Assembly (NCBI GenBank): GCA_029378245.1 | Contig: JARKIF010000027.1 | Span: 248,001 to 312,000, forward strand | Length of the DNA: 64,000 bases | Direction: 5' to 3' | Source of the DNA: Roridomyces roridus | Lineage: Eukaryota > Basidiomycota > Agaricomycetes > Agaricales > Mycenaceae | In this document: positions 22,989 to 33,424 of the stretch, in pieces | Position numbering within the stretch: the first letter of the stretch is position 1 | How the letters are laid out: each line of letters starts with the position of its first letter | Program-made: the position numbers and the translations under genes | The notes under the pieces: model-generated | Told to the model about the DNA's origin: nothing | The model's input: the letters and a program-made list of their open reading frames with translations, nothing else | Databases searched by the model: none

Positions 22989-24014
22989 CAAGCGATTGTC
23001 AGCGGGCGCATCATTTGATCTACCGACAAAATATTGATCCGTCTCACAGCACACTTAGGGGCTTTGGGCTCTGCCCATCTTGCCATTCCCTTTGACAACA
23101 AAATCGTCTAATATCTAAGCCAACCACATTCATTCCCCACCACCTTCTGGCCAATCACACCACCGCAATCGGGGGAATAGAAACGAAAGAAACAGAGGAC
23201 GCCCTTCGATGCCTCGTCGGTCTCTCCACGCATGCGTGTACAGATCGGAAGTGATGAGGGGGCCTGCAAAAAATCCTTCAACACTGGAACAGAGTCCAAA
23301 GGAACAGCGGCAACTCACAGCTCTGGTTCAGAATACTTGGTTGCGACTTGTGTTTCACATACAATGGAGATGCCAACTCGCGCCTGGCCTGGACCCCGCT
23401 CATTAGTATGTACATAAGGACGATCCTATCAAGGCGCAGGCCGAGTAAGTACTCACCGGCGGACCGCCCACGGAATAGACGCATGACTGCTTTGAATCGA
23501 GAGACCACAGTGGGGAGCATAATGCGAGTGAAGGGCAGGGAGTGGGAGTGGGAGACGGAGAGGAGCAAAAAAGCTAATTATTTACTCAGACTGAGAGGGA
23601 CCTAGCTTTTCGCATCGTGGGCCTGTCAGACAAGCGAAGGATCCGGGCAGGAACCAGAGACGATAAACTCTGGCCTTGGACGTAAAAAGGAGGCCGTGTG
23701 CCGGAATTTTGCGAAAGCGCATTGACCTGGCCGTTCAGGAGGAGATTCTTGTTGTGGAAGCCATGGGGGAGGAAGTACTTCCCAATCGTGGATCAACATG
23801 AAGAATGGAGCAGCCGAGCGTGGGATCATTTCCGTACCTTTCTCTTGAACCACCACCATCATCCACAACGGAGATGCGAACAGCCAGCCGCAGTCCCGAG
23901 GAGATACTTCCCTTTCCAGACGCGCATAGAAGCATCTTACACAATCGTGGGTCATGTGTGCGAGCCGGGAAGTACAAGTAACGGAATGATCACACACTCT
24001 TCTCTTCCCCCGTC
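22989..24014. other. intergenic region between divergent genes
   Basis: Holds the 5' flanks of the NTPase-like gene and the P450, and possibly the small gene at 23315-23520. Otherwise nothing is recognised. Confidence 0.4.
23315..23520 (-). CDS. possible 45-residue hypothetical protein
   Basis: ATG at 23520; exon 23520-23457 and exon 23388-23315 join across a 68 bp GT-AG intron, in frame to a stop. The N-terminus MLPTVVSRFKAVMRLFRGRS is basic and amphipathic, like a mitochondrial presequence. A further 3' intron is possible (a GTGAGT follows EPEL). Weak support: only splice consistency and composition. Confidence 0.25.
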
Positions 24015-25876
24015 ATGTCTTCCCGCGAGCTCAGGATCGCAGCTGCTTCTCTCACCGCTGTGCTCGTCGCCATCCTCGTCCTTCGCCCGCTCAGGAAGGC
24101 CAAGGATCTACCTCCCGGTCCTGGTACGTACTGGTTCTCAGACGAAGAAGACTCGACTCACTCGCTCATTCGGCGAATCAGCGCCCACCAGCTGGCTCGT
24201 CGGTAATCGAAATCAGGTTCCTCGAGAGAAACCGTGGCGGTGGTTCTTGGAGCTTAACGAGCAGTATGGGCCGGTGGTGTATCTGCTGATGGGTCGGACG
24301 CCTACCATTGTCATCGGGTCGGCCCAGGCCGCTTGGGATATTCTTGAGAAGAAGTCTCCCGTGACCAGCTCACGGCCTCGGTTTATCATGGGTCAAGAAA
24401 TCATGAGCAACAATTTGCGTGGGCTGATGGCGAGCAATGGTCCATTCTGGAGACGATGGCGTCGGGTGAGTGAATGTTTTTCGACTGGAAATAATGACTG
24501 AATGAAACCAAGGTCCTTCACGGTATGCCAGCAGCTCCTGTATGACCGGGGATTGACTTGAAATCAGGTTCTTTCATGCAGAAGGCATCGGACACGTACA
24601 GGCCAATCCAGAGCCTCGAATCCAAGCAACTCATGTCCGAACTCATCAAAACTCCGCTGGACTACCGCGAGCACCTCGAACGATACGCCACCTCCGTCGC
24701 CGTCGTCATCACCTACGGCAGAAGAGTGCACGATATCTACAACGATGAAGTGGTTTGTCTCAATCGAGAGACTCAGAATTATCTGATGAGCATCAAGTGA
24801 GTTGCCGTTTCTTTTATTAGACGTCTTCCAACCTCTTTCCAAGTATCCCAGGAAAGTACCTCGTGGAGAGTGTCCCCGCATTACTCTACCTGCCCAATTT
24901 CCTGACTCCCTGGCGTACCGAAGCTCTGGCACAACGCGAACGCGACAAGGAATACCTCACCCGCCTCGTCAAGGAAGTAAAATCCAAAATGGATGCCGGC
25001 CGCGCCCAACCGTCATTCTGCCGTCAACTACTCGAAGATCGAGAAAAGCACGGCATGTCCGAGCTCGAGATGGCCTACGCATGCAGCACACCTTTTGGTG
25101 CTGGAGTGGAGACCACAGCTGGGACACTCTCGTCGTTCATGCTCGCCTGTGCCGCTTTCGGATCTTCGTTCATCCCGAAAGCGCAGGCTGAATTGGACGC
25201 AGTCGTAGGTCCAGACCGGATGCCCACATTCGAAGACTCTGATTCGTTGCCGTACATCCGCGCGGTGGTGAACGAGACGCTGAGGTGGCGCCCTGTTGCT
25301 GTACTTGGTGGAACGTCGCATGCGAGTACGGAGGATTTCACGTATGAGGGGATGTTTATTCCGAAAGGGAGTACGATTATTGCGAATCTGTGGGGAATCC
25401 ATTTGAACCCGAAGGATTTTCCTGACCCACATCGGTTTGATCCTGAACGGTGCGTACCGTTGGTTTTTGGATTTCATTCAGACTGAACATAGCGACTTAG
25501 GTTCATGACGAAACGCGAGTATCCCGGTCCGTGGCAGCACTCGGCCTTTGGTTATGGGCGGCGCGTCTGCCCTGGGCAGTTCCTTGGGGTGAACAGTATC
25601 TATATCAAGTGCCCAGAGTCATTCTATCTATCCATGAATATTTTTCTCTAACAAGTCCACAGTATTGCACGCATCCTCTGGGCCTTCAACCTCGGTAAAG
25701 CGCTCGACGAGCACGGGAATGAAATCGATGTCGACACGATGGCGTATACGGATGGATTTAACAGCATGCCGAGGCCGTTTAGGATTCAGATCACGCCGAG
25801 GTCGGCGGGGCATATTGCGATTATCGAAAGGGAGAATGCGATGGCGCAGGAGGAGATGAGGGTGTATGAGTTATAA
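24015..25876 (+). CDS. cytochrome P450 monooxygenase
   Basis: Membrane-anchored haem oxygenase, likely in the ER. Seven exons (24015-24123, 24182-24465, 24513-24522, 24568-24796, 24844-25449, 25501-25608, 25663-25876) give 519 residues with all phases matching. Exon 3 is only 10 nt. An N-terminal anchor (ASLTAVLVAILVL, ~10-23) leads to the hinge KDLPPGPAPTSW. The I-helix reads AGVETTAGT, the K-helix ExxR is ETLR, the PERF-like region is DPERFMTKREYPGPW, and the haem loop is FGYGRRVCPGQ with the Cys ligand. The fold resembles basidiomycete P450s related to O-methylsterigmatocystin oxidoreductase. It ends 17 bp from the end of the convergent FAD monooxygenase copy 2, so the two may share a pathway. 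Substrate unknown. Confidence 0.95.
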
Positions 25877-25893
25877 ATCTACGTTGTATGAAA

Positions 25894-27408
25894 CTATTCG
25901 AAATCGCAGTCGCCATTGAAATACTCCTTCAAGTAATCTTGCCCGACCTGAATTGCATCGTATTCGAACAAGAGTGCCTGCATCTCCGCAGCTGGGTCGA
26001 TGTAAGTGAGTATCGCAACTGGAGACCCACGTATCACTCACATCGCGAAAAGAAGCCCCGCTTTTGCGGAACAGTTGCTTGCTCAATGGATTCAATGTTG
26101 ATGAACTCTCCTCGTGCTTTCCTTAGCTGTTGATACGCTTCGAGGCGAGCGGGGATATCTTCTGCCTTGGTTCCGAATGGAAGAAGGGCAGAGAGGACAC
26201 CGGCGTCTTCGATCGCCATGGCCGCACCTTTGAAATTTGAACAGGTTGAATCATTGAAGGTAAGACTGCCTACGTACCTTGACCGAGTAGCGGTAGAGTC
26301 CCATGAGCTGCATCTCCGAGGAGAGCCGCCCGACCCCGGATCCAAGTCGGCAGCACAGGTACCGCGCGCAGCGGCCACTTTGCGATAGGGCCAACGAGAG
26401 GCAGGTCCATTAAGCGTAAGAACTTGGGCTGCGCGTCACGGAAAATCTCAAGCACTTCTTCACGAGTGGCTGATCCCGGTTTTCCGGATTCCAATTGGTC
26501 CGCGTCCTCGAAGAACGCGGCGACGTTGATGAGAGCACCATTTCGGACGGGGTAAACGAACAAGAGCTTGAATGATTTGGTTTTCCAGAAGATGGCTCTG
26601 GGCCCTGGGACACCGCTGTCCGTGAGCCACGCGAGATCGGGGCCGATGTCAGGCAAGCTCGATGCGTCCAAGAGGAAGCGGAAGCAGGTGTATCCAGAGA
26701 GGGGTGCCTTCACTGGGTACCCCACAATGCTGGTACGGATGGTAGACTGCTTTTTGTTAGACTACTTGTGTTGCAGCCAATTGTGAATACGCACATGCAG
26801 TCCATCGGCCGCAATGACGAGATCCGCAGCGATTGTTTCCCCGTTGGCCAGCGTGATACAACCAGACTCGGGCTCGCAGGCCACGACTTTGCTATCAAGA
26901 TGGAGCTGCACGGGCAGGCCACGACCTTCTCCCATTGCCAGACGTTTGAGTTCGTCGTGAAGGTCGCTTCGATGACACATCACAGACTAAACAGACCAAG
27001 TAAGCCACAAGCTGCGTTTGGGTCCATCTGAACTCACTCGGAGCTCCGGATCGTGCACATTCTTGTGTCCGGACCATGGGTGCGCTGACCCAAGTCCTGT
27101 CTCCGCGTCGAAAACGGTGACCCCTTCGTTTGCATTGCATTCCAAATTGTCTTTAGAAAATCCAAAGGCGCGCAGGACACGCAACGGATTGGTTTGAATC
27201 CCCAGCCCGGCGGCGGTTTCTGTCTTGATTTGAGAGGCTTCGAAAATCTATACATAGCATAAATGTCTGTTTCATTTAGAGTTGAACGTACCTGGACACT
27301 GTGGCGGTTCCTACGGAGTCCCAGAGCAGCGGTTAGTCCTCCAAGGCCTGCACCGACAACAGAAACTTTCAAAGGACTCGGACGCGGGGGAGTTACTTGA
27401 GGTTGCAT
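25894..27408 (-). CDS. FAD-dependent monooxygenase, salicylate-hydroxylase-like (copy 2)
   Basis: Six exons (27408-27292, 27247-27038, 26986-26795, 26746-26278, 26227-26042, 25991-25894) give 423 residues in frame. GAGLGGL is at ~19-25, AADGLH ends exon 3, and GDAAHGTLPLLGQG and AAMAIEDAGVL mark the FAD-binding C-terminal part. Intron positions and phases at the conserved sites equal those of copy 1, except that exons 2 and 3 divide the region differently. All donors are GT. Roughly half the residues match copy 1. It is convergent with the P450, leaving 17 bp. The likely reaction is aromatic hydroxylation; the substrate is not deducible. Confidence 0.93.
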
Positions 27409-27712
27409 AGTGTTATGACAGTCGAGCTCAGCCAGCGCATCCTTATAACCAGAGACGGCGCACTGCGGGCCAGTGGGATAGTTTGACGAAGACCCAGAGT
27501 CAGCAGTCCCCGTTTTTCCTTGCAGTAGACATGAGCGATTTGAGAGGCGTAAGCGGCCGAATTTTTCGCCGAAAGAAGTTCAAAGATAGTTTGACGGGAG
27601 GAATTGCGGTGGACTGCGGTCAACAACAGCGTCGGCACGAGATTGAAACATCGACAAGTTGGATTAGAATCTCAAGGGCAAGGTGAACACCGAGACTGAG
27701 AACTGAGTCGCC
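27409..27712. other. intergenic, 5' flank of monooxygenase copy 2
   Basis: About 300 bp between the start codon and the inverted-repeat element. No gene seen; it should hold the promoter. Confidence 0.4.
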
Positions 27713-27719
27713 CATGAAG

Positions 27720-29614
27720 CCCAGTGAAAATCCCGTATGCTCGTGTATGCTGAGATGTGATTAAATGTGGTCCAGCGGCGCAAATGTGCTGAAATGTGAT
27801 GTCAATTTTTTTCTGCGCCGGTAGGGAAACGCGGGAGCGGGGGACGCGTACTCGAGTACTCCTTTTTTTTGAAAAATAAAGTGACCAGTCGAATAGTGGA
27901 GTGGGCGAATGCTATCTCTCGACCTTTGCTCAACCTTCCTCACGAGCATGTGGCGATGCCCGGATCAGACGACCTTCTTTCCTCTTGACCGTCACGACGA
28001 CATCGTCCTACCTGCAGCAGGCACCGAGCTGCTGCTTTACCTCTCCGCCGTGACGCTGGCCCACGCTCAACCTCTACCATCAGACTGCACTGCTGCATCG
28101 AGCCTACCAGTAGCGCCCCTCCGAGCGACAGTCGTCGTAAGAGCCCCAATGCCCACCACCGGTGCCCTGCCCTAGGGCCATTGTTGGTGTACCTGTTTGC
28201 GGCACTTTCGAGCTCTCTGGCGTGAGGATTCAAGCCCTCCGACCCTCATTTGTCCCTCCCACAGCCCATTATGGATTTCGACCATTTTCATTTGGAGAGC
28301 AGTACGGGTGACATGGGTGCCAGCCAGACTGTTCCGAAACACGTCTGAACAAGTCTGTGAGTGCGCCCGCGGTGCGCTGGTCGTACTCTGTCCTCTCATT
28401 GTCGCCAGTCGCAACGCCATGTGAAGGATCAAGGCTGGACGACCCTCGTGAGTTACGCGTTCTGCTCGGCTACGCTGCTGACGACCTATATCCCTGCCCT
28501 GCTCACCATGATTCAGTCTGTCCGTACCTCGGTATGTGCCCTCATTCGTCGATACTGCGATTGATATCCCTGCAGCCCTGGCGCTCTTTAAGCTTCAAGC
28601 TTCAAGACTCGATGTCACCTACCTGAGTACTACGCAGAGGGTGTCGGGGACGTTTCAGTATGTCATCATTCTCCCCTGTTCTACTCATCCGGGCCCAGTG
28701 TACCTGTCGAGAACCCGGCGTTGTCAAGAGCAGGGCTGTCGATCTTCCGCAGGTGGGCGCTCTCCGTTTCCTTCCAAGCTTGGGAGTAACGTGTCGTACG
28801 CAGTCCGTTCACCGACGACGCAAAGATGTGTGTGAGTTGAGTAACCCGTGGTGCGTCGTGTTGCTCATCGGCGCGTTCTTTGCATTGACCACGTACATCA
28901 ACGCTATTATAGCAAATCGACCCTGCTCGCTCTCTGTACGTTCCTCCATCTACACTCACGCATCCCACTGATTTTTTAGTCTCTTTCTCCGCATGTTCGT
29001 GTCGTCCTTCCTTGCTTCCCCCACTCTGTTTCGGATATTCGGGCACATAATGTGTTGGTCGTCGAGCGAGTGCGTATAAAACATGTTCATCATTATTTTC
29101 CTGAGATATCCATCCATCTGGCAGGTTGTTGTCGACTCCTGCCTCGCGCTAATTCCTGCATACTCGAGTGAGTAGCGTTGTTTATTGGTTTTCCTCTAGC
29201 TTATGTGCTTTTCAGCTCGTCCGTTTCTTTCTGGCTTGCCCATTTCTCCCACCACCACACTCACCGTCGTTTTGCCGAGCCGGTTGCGATCTGGGGTCGC
29301 TTGGATGCACGCGGGCCGTCGCAAGGGGCAGGTGCGTCATGTTGGATGGCTGGACGGACTTGGTGGACTTGGCTGCATGGTTTGGACTACGGGGCGCGTG
29401 TATTGTATATAGGATTGAATGGATGTGTGGATATGTGCTCGATATATGCTGAAACAAAGTAGAGCAGAATGGAGCATATGACAGCCTACCAGATTTGATC
29501 GCATGTCCAGATTTCATGCTGAGGTATGCTCCGATGTGCTGAAATGTGAGGTTCATTAGGCTTGCACAAATCAGCACATCTCAGCATACCCGAGCATACG
29601 GGATTCTCACTGGG
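27720..29614. mobile_element. 1.9 kb inverted-repeat DNA element with 7 bp target duplication
   Basis: Ends CCCAGTGAAAATCCCGTATG (27720 onward) and its near-perfect complement (to 29614) form ~39 bp terminal inverted repeats. Direct repeats catgaag flank both ends (27713-27719 and 29615-29621). Subterminal copies of atgtgctgaaatgtga and tatgctgagatgtg occur at both ends. No transposase frame is visible. The interior (28260-29000) carries short hydrophobic stretches such as VSYAFCSATLLTTYIPALL and CVVLLIGAFFALTTYINAI without a continuous gene. CAGTG ends with short duplications recall KDZ/Plavaka- or CACTA-type elements; the superfamily is uncertain. Confidence 0.78.
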
Positions 29615-29869
29615 CATGAAGTCGCTTGAAGCAGAAAGCCCGAGAATATTTGGAGAAGATGAAAGTTGATGACAAGAGTTGATTCGGAACACCGCTTGTC
29701 GAGGCTCGTCATCAACGGCTACCAGTCTGAACTGGCCACCCAAGCTTGGGACTCCATGAACGACAATATAGGCTCATGCAAGCTCACTTTAGCTCTCCAT
29801 CTACCACTTCCCTTTCAGTCACGACCACGGCTTGTTTCGGGCAATCTCGAATGGAGGCAATTTTTTTAA

Positions 29870-30335
29870 GGGCCTCACCAAGGGGGCATTGGGATCTGAA
29901 TTTCGGATATAGGGTCGAAAAGTTTTTTTTCGACCCTGGCTGGACCCCCCCCTCCCAACCATAGGAAAAATATGTATTACAAACTTATTAGAGGACCCCA
30001 GTGTCAATTAGACCCATCTCATGTGTACTTGAGCAATGATACAATTGTTGTCTGTGGCAATTTCTTGTGAGAGTCAGTGAGATCAGCTGTATTATGTAAT
30101 ATATCAGTCCCGATTTGGAAATTTCAATCACTTTAAAGCTTTGGTGGTTGAGAGGCTACACCAAGAAGCTCTGGCACAATCTGGACTGGTAGAAGGGTGT
30201 CCAATATGCTCCAAAACACATTTACTAATATACATATAGAAATTTTTTTCGAGCCTTCTCGGGACCCCCCCCCCCCCCCCCCCCCTCCCCCGGTACGGAT
30301 TTTCGATCCCGGTGCCCCCTTGGGCCTCACAGGAT
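29870..30335. repeat. poly-C bearing inverted-repeat element
   Basis: The left end has ccaagggggcattgggatc (near 29880) and the right end has the complement of ccaagggggcaccgggatc (near 30310). Each arm is followed inward by T-rich and C-rich tracts: a 9-base C run near 29948 and C21 at 30265-30285. Probably a decayed MITE or retro-sequence. Confidence 0.45.
30265..30285. repeat. C21 homopolymer
   Basis: Twenty-one consecutive C, one T, then five more C. Such tracts are unstable in replication and in sequencing, so the exact length may be unreliable. Confidence 0.85.
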
Positions 30336-30579
30336 GCTCAACAATCGACCGAGGAGGCTTGACTGGACTCGGGGTGGTGGCAGTGGATGACGAAACCTGC
30401 GTGGTACTAGGGTGACTTTTCTTTGCTTTTGCGCTTCGTTGTTGCTTCGTTGAGATTGCGTTGAGATCGACATGACGCAACGCGTCGGTCGGATCACCGA
30501 TCATGGGACCGTGCGGGATGTCACCTGACGATCTCCTTCGTTGCCACTGTCCTCCATCATCCCATGGTGCGCGTTCTAG

Positions 30580-32358
30580 CTTTCCCTGCCCCAAAATCTC
30601 ACCGAATTCACGATCCAGGCCTCTCTGCAAGTCCTGCTCACAGATACCGAGAGCGTCTCCGCTTTCAGTGCACACGACACGAGACTGCAACTCATCCGGG
30701 ACATCGACCTTGCGCTGGACGACATCGCGCAGGCTAGCACGACGTCACCCGTCCTGCAAGCCTTGAAACTCTTCCGCAGTCGCCCGACCAAGCTCGGCTC
30801 TGACTCTGCACCCACCGCGGAGGAGCTCGCACGGGAAGTCGTGTCTGGGAAAGATTTGGATTCATTCCCGTCTTTCGAGCTATCGATACTCCAACAGGCC
30901 CTCTGCGCGCGGAGGAACAGCCTGGCCGTCGTCTCCCGCCTACCTCCCGAGCTCCTCGCTGTGATTCTGGAGCTGTGCCGCTCGATTGACGATGACGAGC
31001 CGAAATTTCGGACGCGGAGATTCATCCCTGTCCTCAAGATCACCCATGTATGCCGCCGATGGCGGCACGTTGCGTTGGCGAGCGCGGCGTTCTGGTCGTG
31101 CATCGTCCTTTCTAGTCCTCGTTGGGCCCTCGAGATGTTGGAGCGGTCTCGAAATGCACCCCTCACGGTCGGCATGGATATGGCTTCGGGGGAGAAGAAA
31201 ACGGTCGCTGCCCGCCATCAAGTTCTGGGGCAGGTACACAGAATTCGTGAGCTGCATCTCACTTTGCCCATGTTCGACTCTATGCTCCCGCCTTCGCTTT
31301 TCAAGCCGGCGCCGGTCCTTGAAGCTTTTTATTTTTGGAGCTTCGGGCGGGTCAATTCTATAGCACCCGCCTCGTTGTTCGGCGGTGAAGCTCCTGCGCT
31401 TCGCCACCTCTCACTTCGGTCTTGTCAAATTCATCCCGACTCGCCCCTGTGGAACAACATTGTATCGCTCGAACTCATCAAGGTCACCCAGCTCCCCACG
31501 GGGTGTGACCTCTTCACCTTCCTAGCCACCCGAATGCCGCGTCTTCGTGCGCTGTCCTGGTGCATGACGGAGACCTCTCTGGCTTTCTTTGGAAAACCTT
31601 TGGAAATGCCTGTTCGACTCGACTTGGAAACGCTCGAGCTCAACTCGAGCAACTGGCCCATCTACTGGTTCCTGCGGAACCTCATCCTCCCAAAATGTCG
31701 CATCACCGTTCACGTGCCGTACGCTGGCGATATCAAGCACACCTGGCGTGCGCTCGAAGAGCAGCGGGTCTGTGCCGACCAATTCCAAATTTGCGCCGTC
31801 ACGCTCACCGACCTCCCTCCGACAACCAAGGAGGGTACGCTGGAAGTGGGTTTATTTGATCGCACATGCGAGAGGCTCTCTCGTTACACAGCCCGCTTTG
31901 ATTACGATTTATCTCCCATGCAGCCGTGTAGGGAGAACATCCTGAGCGCCGCGGCACTCGTGATGTCTCTCGATTCGCTCACCACCTTGACCATCAACTG
32001 TGCATCCCTGTGGAGGTTCCCGCCGCCGATTATCCATCACGCGACTGTGCGGACACTCATACTCCACAGACACGTCGAGCCGTTCACGCAGCAGCTCGAC
32101 TCGGACCCTCTTCTGGCCGCAGGCGATCCGACGAGGTTCGATGCGGTGTCTAGGGTGTACTTCCCCGCGCTCAGGAAGATTCATTTTCACGACATTGTAT
32201 TCGAGCAGGAGATGGAGGCGATACTTGATTGGTTGGCGCAGCGGAGGAGGTTGAATGTGGGTATTGAGGAGGTGAGGTTGATTAGGTGTTCTTTGAGTGG
32301 GGCGGAGCTGGGGTCGTTGAAGGAGGTGGTGACGAGGGTTTCTGTGCAGCGAGTGTAG
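30580..32358 (+). CDS. F-box protein (paralogue C), 5' exon not identified
   Basis: Open frame of 592 codons from 30580, directly after a possible acceptor (gcgttctag), to the stop at 32358. No ATG lies near the start of the frame, so at least one upstream exon is missing. An N-terminal helical part (RLQLIRDIDLALDDI) leads to the F-box VSRLPPELLAVILELCRSID, then ITHVCRRWRHVALASAAFW. Leu-rich repeats follow (ALRHLSLRSCQI, LETLELNSSNW, TLTINCASLWRF, ALRKIHFHDI). It is not closely similar to paralogues A and B. Likely an SCF substrate receptor by family. Confidence 0.8.
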   Translation, partial: LSLPQNLTEFTIQASLQVLLTDTESVSAFSAHDTRLQLIRDIDLALDDIAQASTTSPVLQALKLFRSRPTKLGSDSAPTAEELAREVVSGKDLDSFPSFELSILQQALCARRNSLAVVSRLPPELLAVILELCRSIDDDEPKFRTRRFIPVLKITHVCRRWRHVALASAAFWSCIVLSSPRWALEMLERSRNAPLTVGMDMASGEKKTVAARHQVLGQVHRIRELHLTLPMFDSMLPPSLFKPAPVLEAFYFWSFGRVNSIAPASLFGGEAPALRHLSLRSCQIHPDSPLWNNIVSLELIKVTQLPTGCDLFTFLATRMPRLRALSWCMTETSLAFFGKPLEMPVRLDLETLELNSSNWPIYWFLRNLILPKCRITVHVPYAGDIKHTWRALEEQRVCADQFQICAVTLTDLPPTTKEGTLEVGLFDRTCERLSRYTARFDYDLSPMQPCRENILSAAALVMSLDSLTTLTINCASLWRFPPPIIHHATVRTLILHRHVEPFTQQLDSDPLLAAGDPTRFDAVSRVYFPALRKIHFHDIVFEQEMEAILDWLAQRRRLNVGIEEVRLIRCSLSGAELGSLKEVVTRVSVQRV

Positions 32359-32839
32359 TTGCAAAATGATATCAAATTCAAGCCAACTTTCCAACCTTGA
32401 TGGCGTCGCAATCGGCAAAGCAACTGTGAGTGAGGGCGAGTGGAGTCTTGGGACCGAGCGGTACCATCGCCTCGTTGTTTGTTTTCCTTGAACTTACGAG
32501 TGAATGGTCCCATATCCGACGCCAGACTGGTCAAGGTTCAATACGTCGACTTGTACGTGTATTTCAACTTGACGAGTTTTTCTACTAGGGCGCTCAACGT
32601 TCAACTCTGCATGAATCACAATCTGGCCCGAATTCACCTGACCTGCGCGACTTGTGCGCGGCCCACCTCAAATCTGTTCTTCCAGCTTCGATCGTGGACC
32701 CAATCAACTCAGACTTCGAACTAGTCTCGGCCAAGATCTTTTGACGCCTCTTAAAACCGCTGAAGTGTAGCATCTTACCATGGGTTGGAAGGTACTTGAA
32801 TGGCGCCATAGACTATGCTACAGTGCTACTGCCGTCCAG
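32359..32839. other. intergenic, nothing recognised
   Basis: 3' flank of the F-box gene. No gene supported. Confidence 0.4.
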
Positions 32840-33080
32840 CGAAGTTGCTTCTCCGCGTCTTTTGCAAGTCTCAATCGTCGGTGCAGGTCTCGGCGGACTG
32901 ACTGCTGCGATGCCATCGCATTGCGAAAATCTGGCCACGACGTCCAGGTCCGTCAACTCAGTGACGAACGAGCACTGAATTTTTGAAAGCGTTCCCGCCT
33001 GGGAGGTCTTCGAAGCTTCCGAGAAAAAGACAGAAATCGGGGCCAACATCACTTTGCAAGTCAACGTTTTGCGAGTACAT
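32840..33080 (+). pseudogene. FAD monooxygenase relic (N-terminal part)
   Basis: Matches exons 1-2 of copy 1: EVASPRLLQVSIVGAGLGGL, then a short frame break near 32908 and ALRKSGHDVQ. The intron starting gtccgtcaactcag is the same as in copy 1, and VFEASEKKTEIGANITLQV follows. The sequence then stops resembling the gene. This is the fourth local member of the family; the DNA-level similarity in the intron shows recent segmental copying from copy 1. Confidence 0.75.
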
Positions 33081-33424
33081 ACATACATGTATATTTGCAT
33101 GTGAAGGTACACATCGGACATCCTTTCCTCTGTAACGCCGCCTCGAATCACATTTCCTCGCTCCGGATATCGTTGACCTCCCCGGTTCGAAGGTACCACG
33201 GAACACGAATCCCACGGCTGGGCGGAAGTGACTGCGATAGTACCGTCGTGAACTCAATGGAGGTACCCGCTACGGTTGAATCAGTGTGATAGGCCAGATT
33301 TTTTATGTTGAGTAGGATGCGTGCCGCGAGCACGGCTGGTATTCTGTGCAAGTGTTCAAACGGGGATCAAGTTCAATGCGGGAAAAAGCTGACGCTGTGG
33401 CAGGACTGTGTGATTGGATGAGAT
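33081..33424. other. intergenic, nothing recognised
   Basis: Between the relic and the membrane-protein gene. No gene supported. Confidence 0.4.

Noticed and set aside
28100..29000. Possible membrane protein gene inside the 1.9 kb element
   Set aside because: Hydrophobic pieces occur in several frames, but no start, splice pattern or domain links them, so it is only mentioned under the element.
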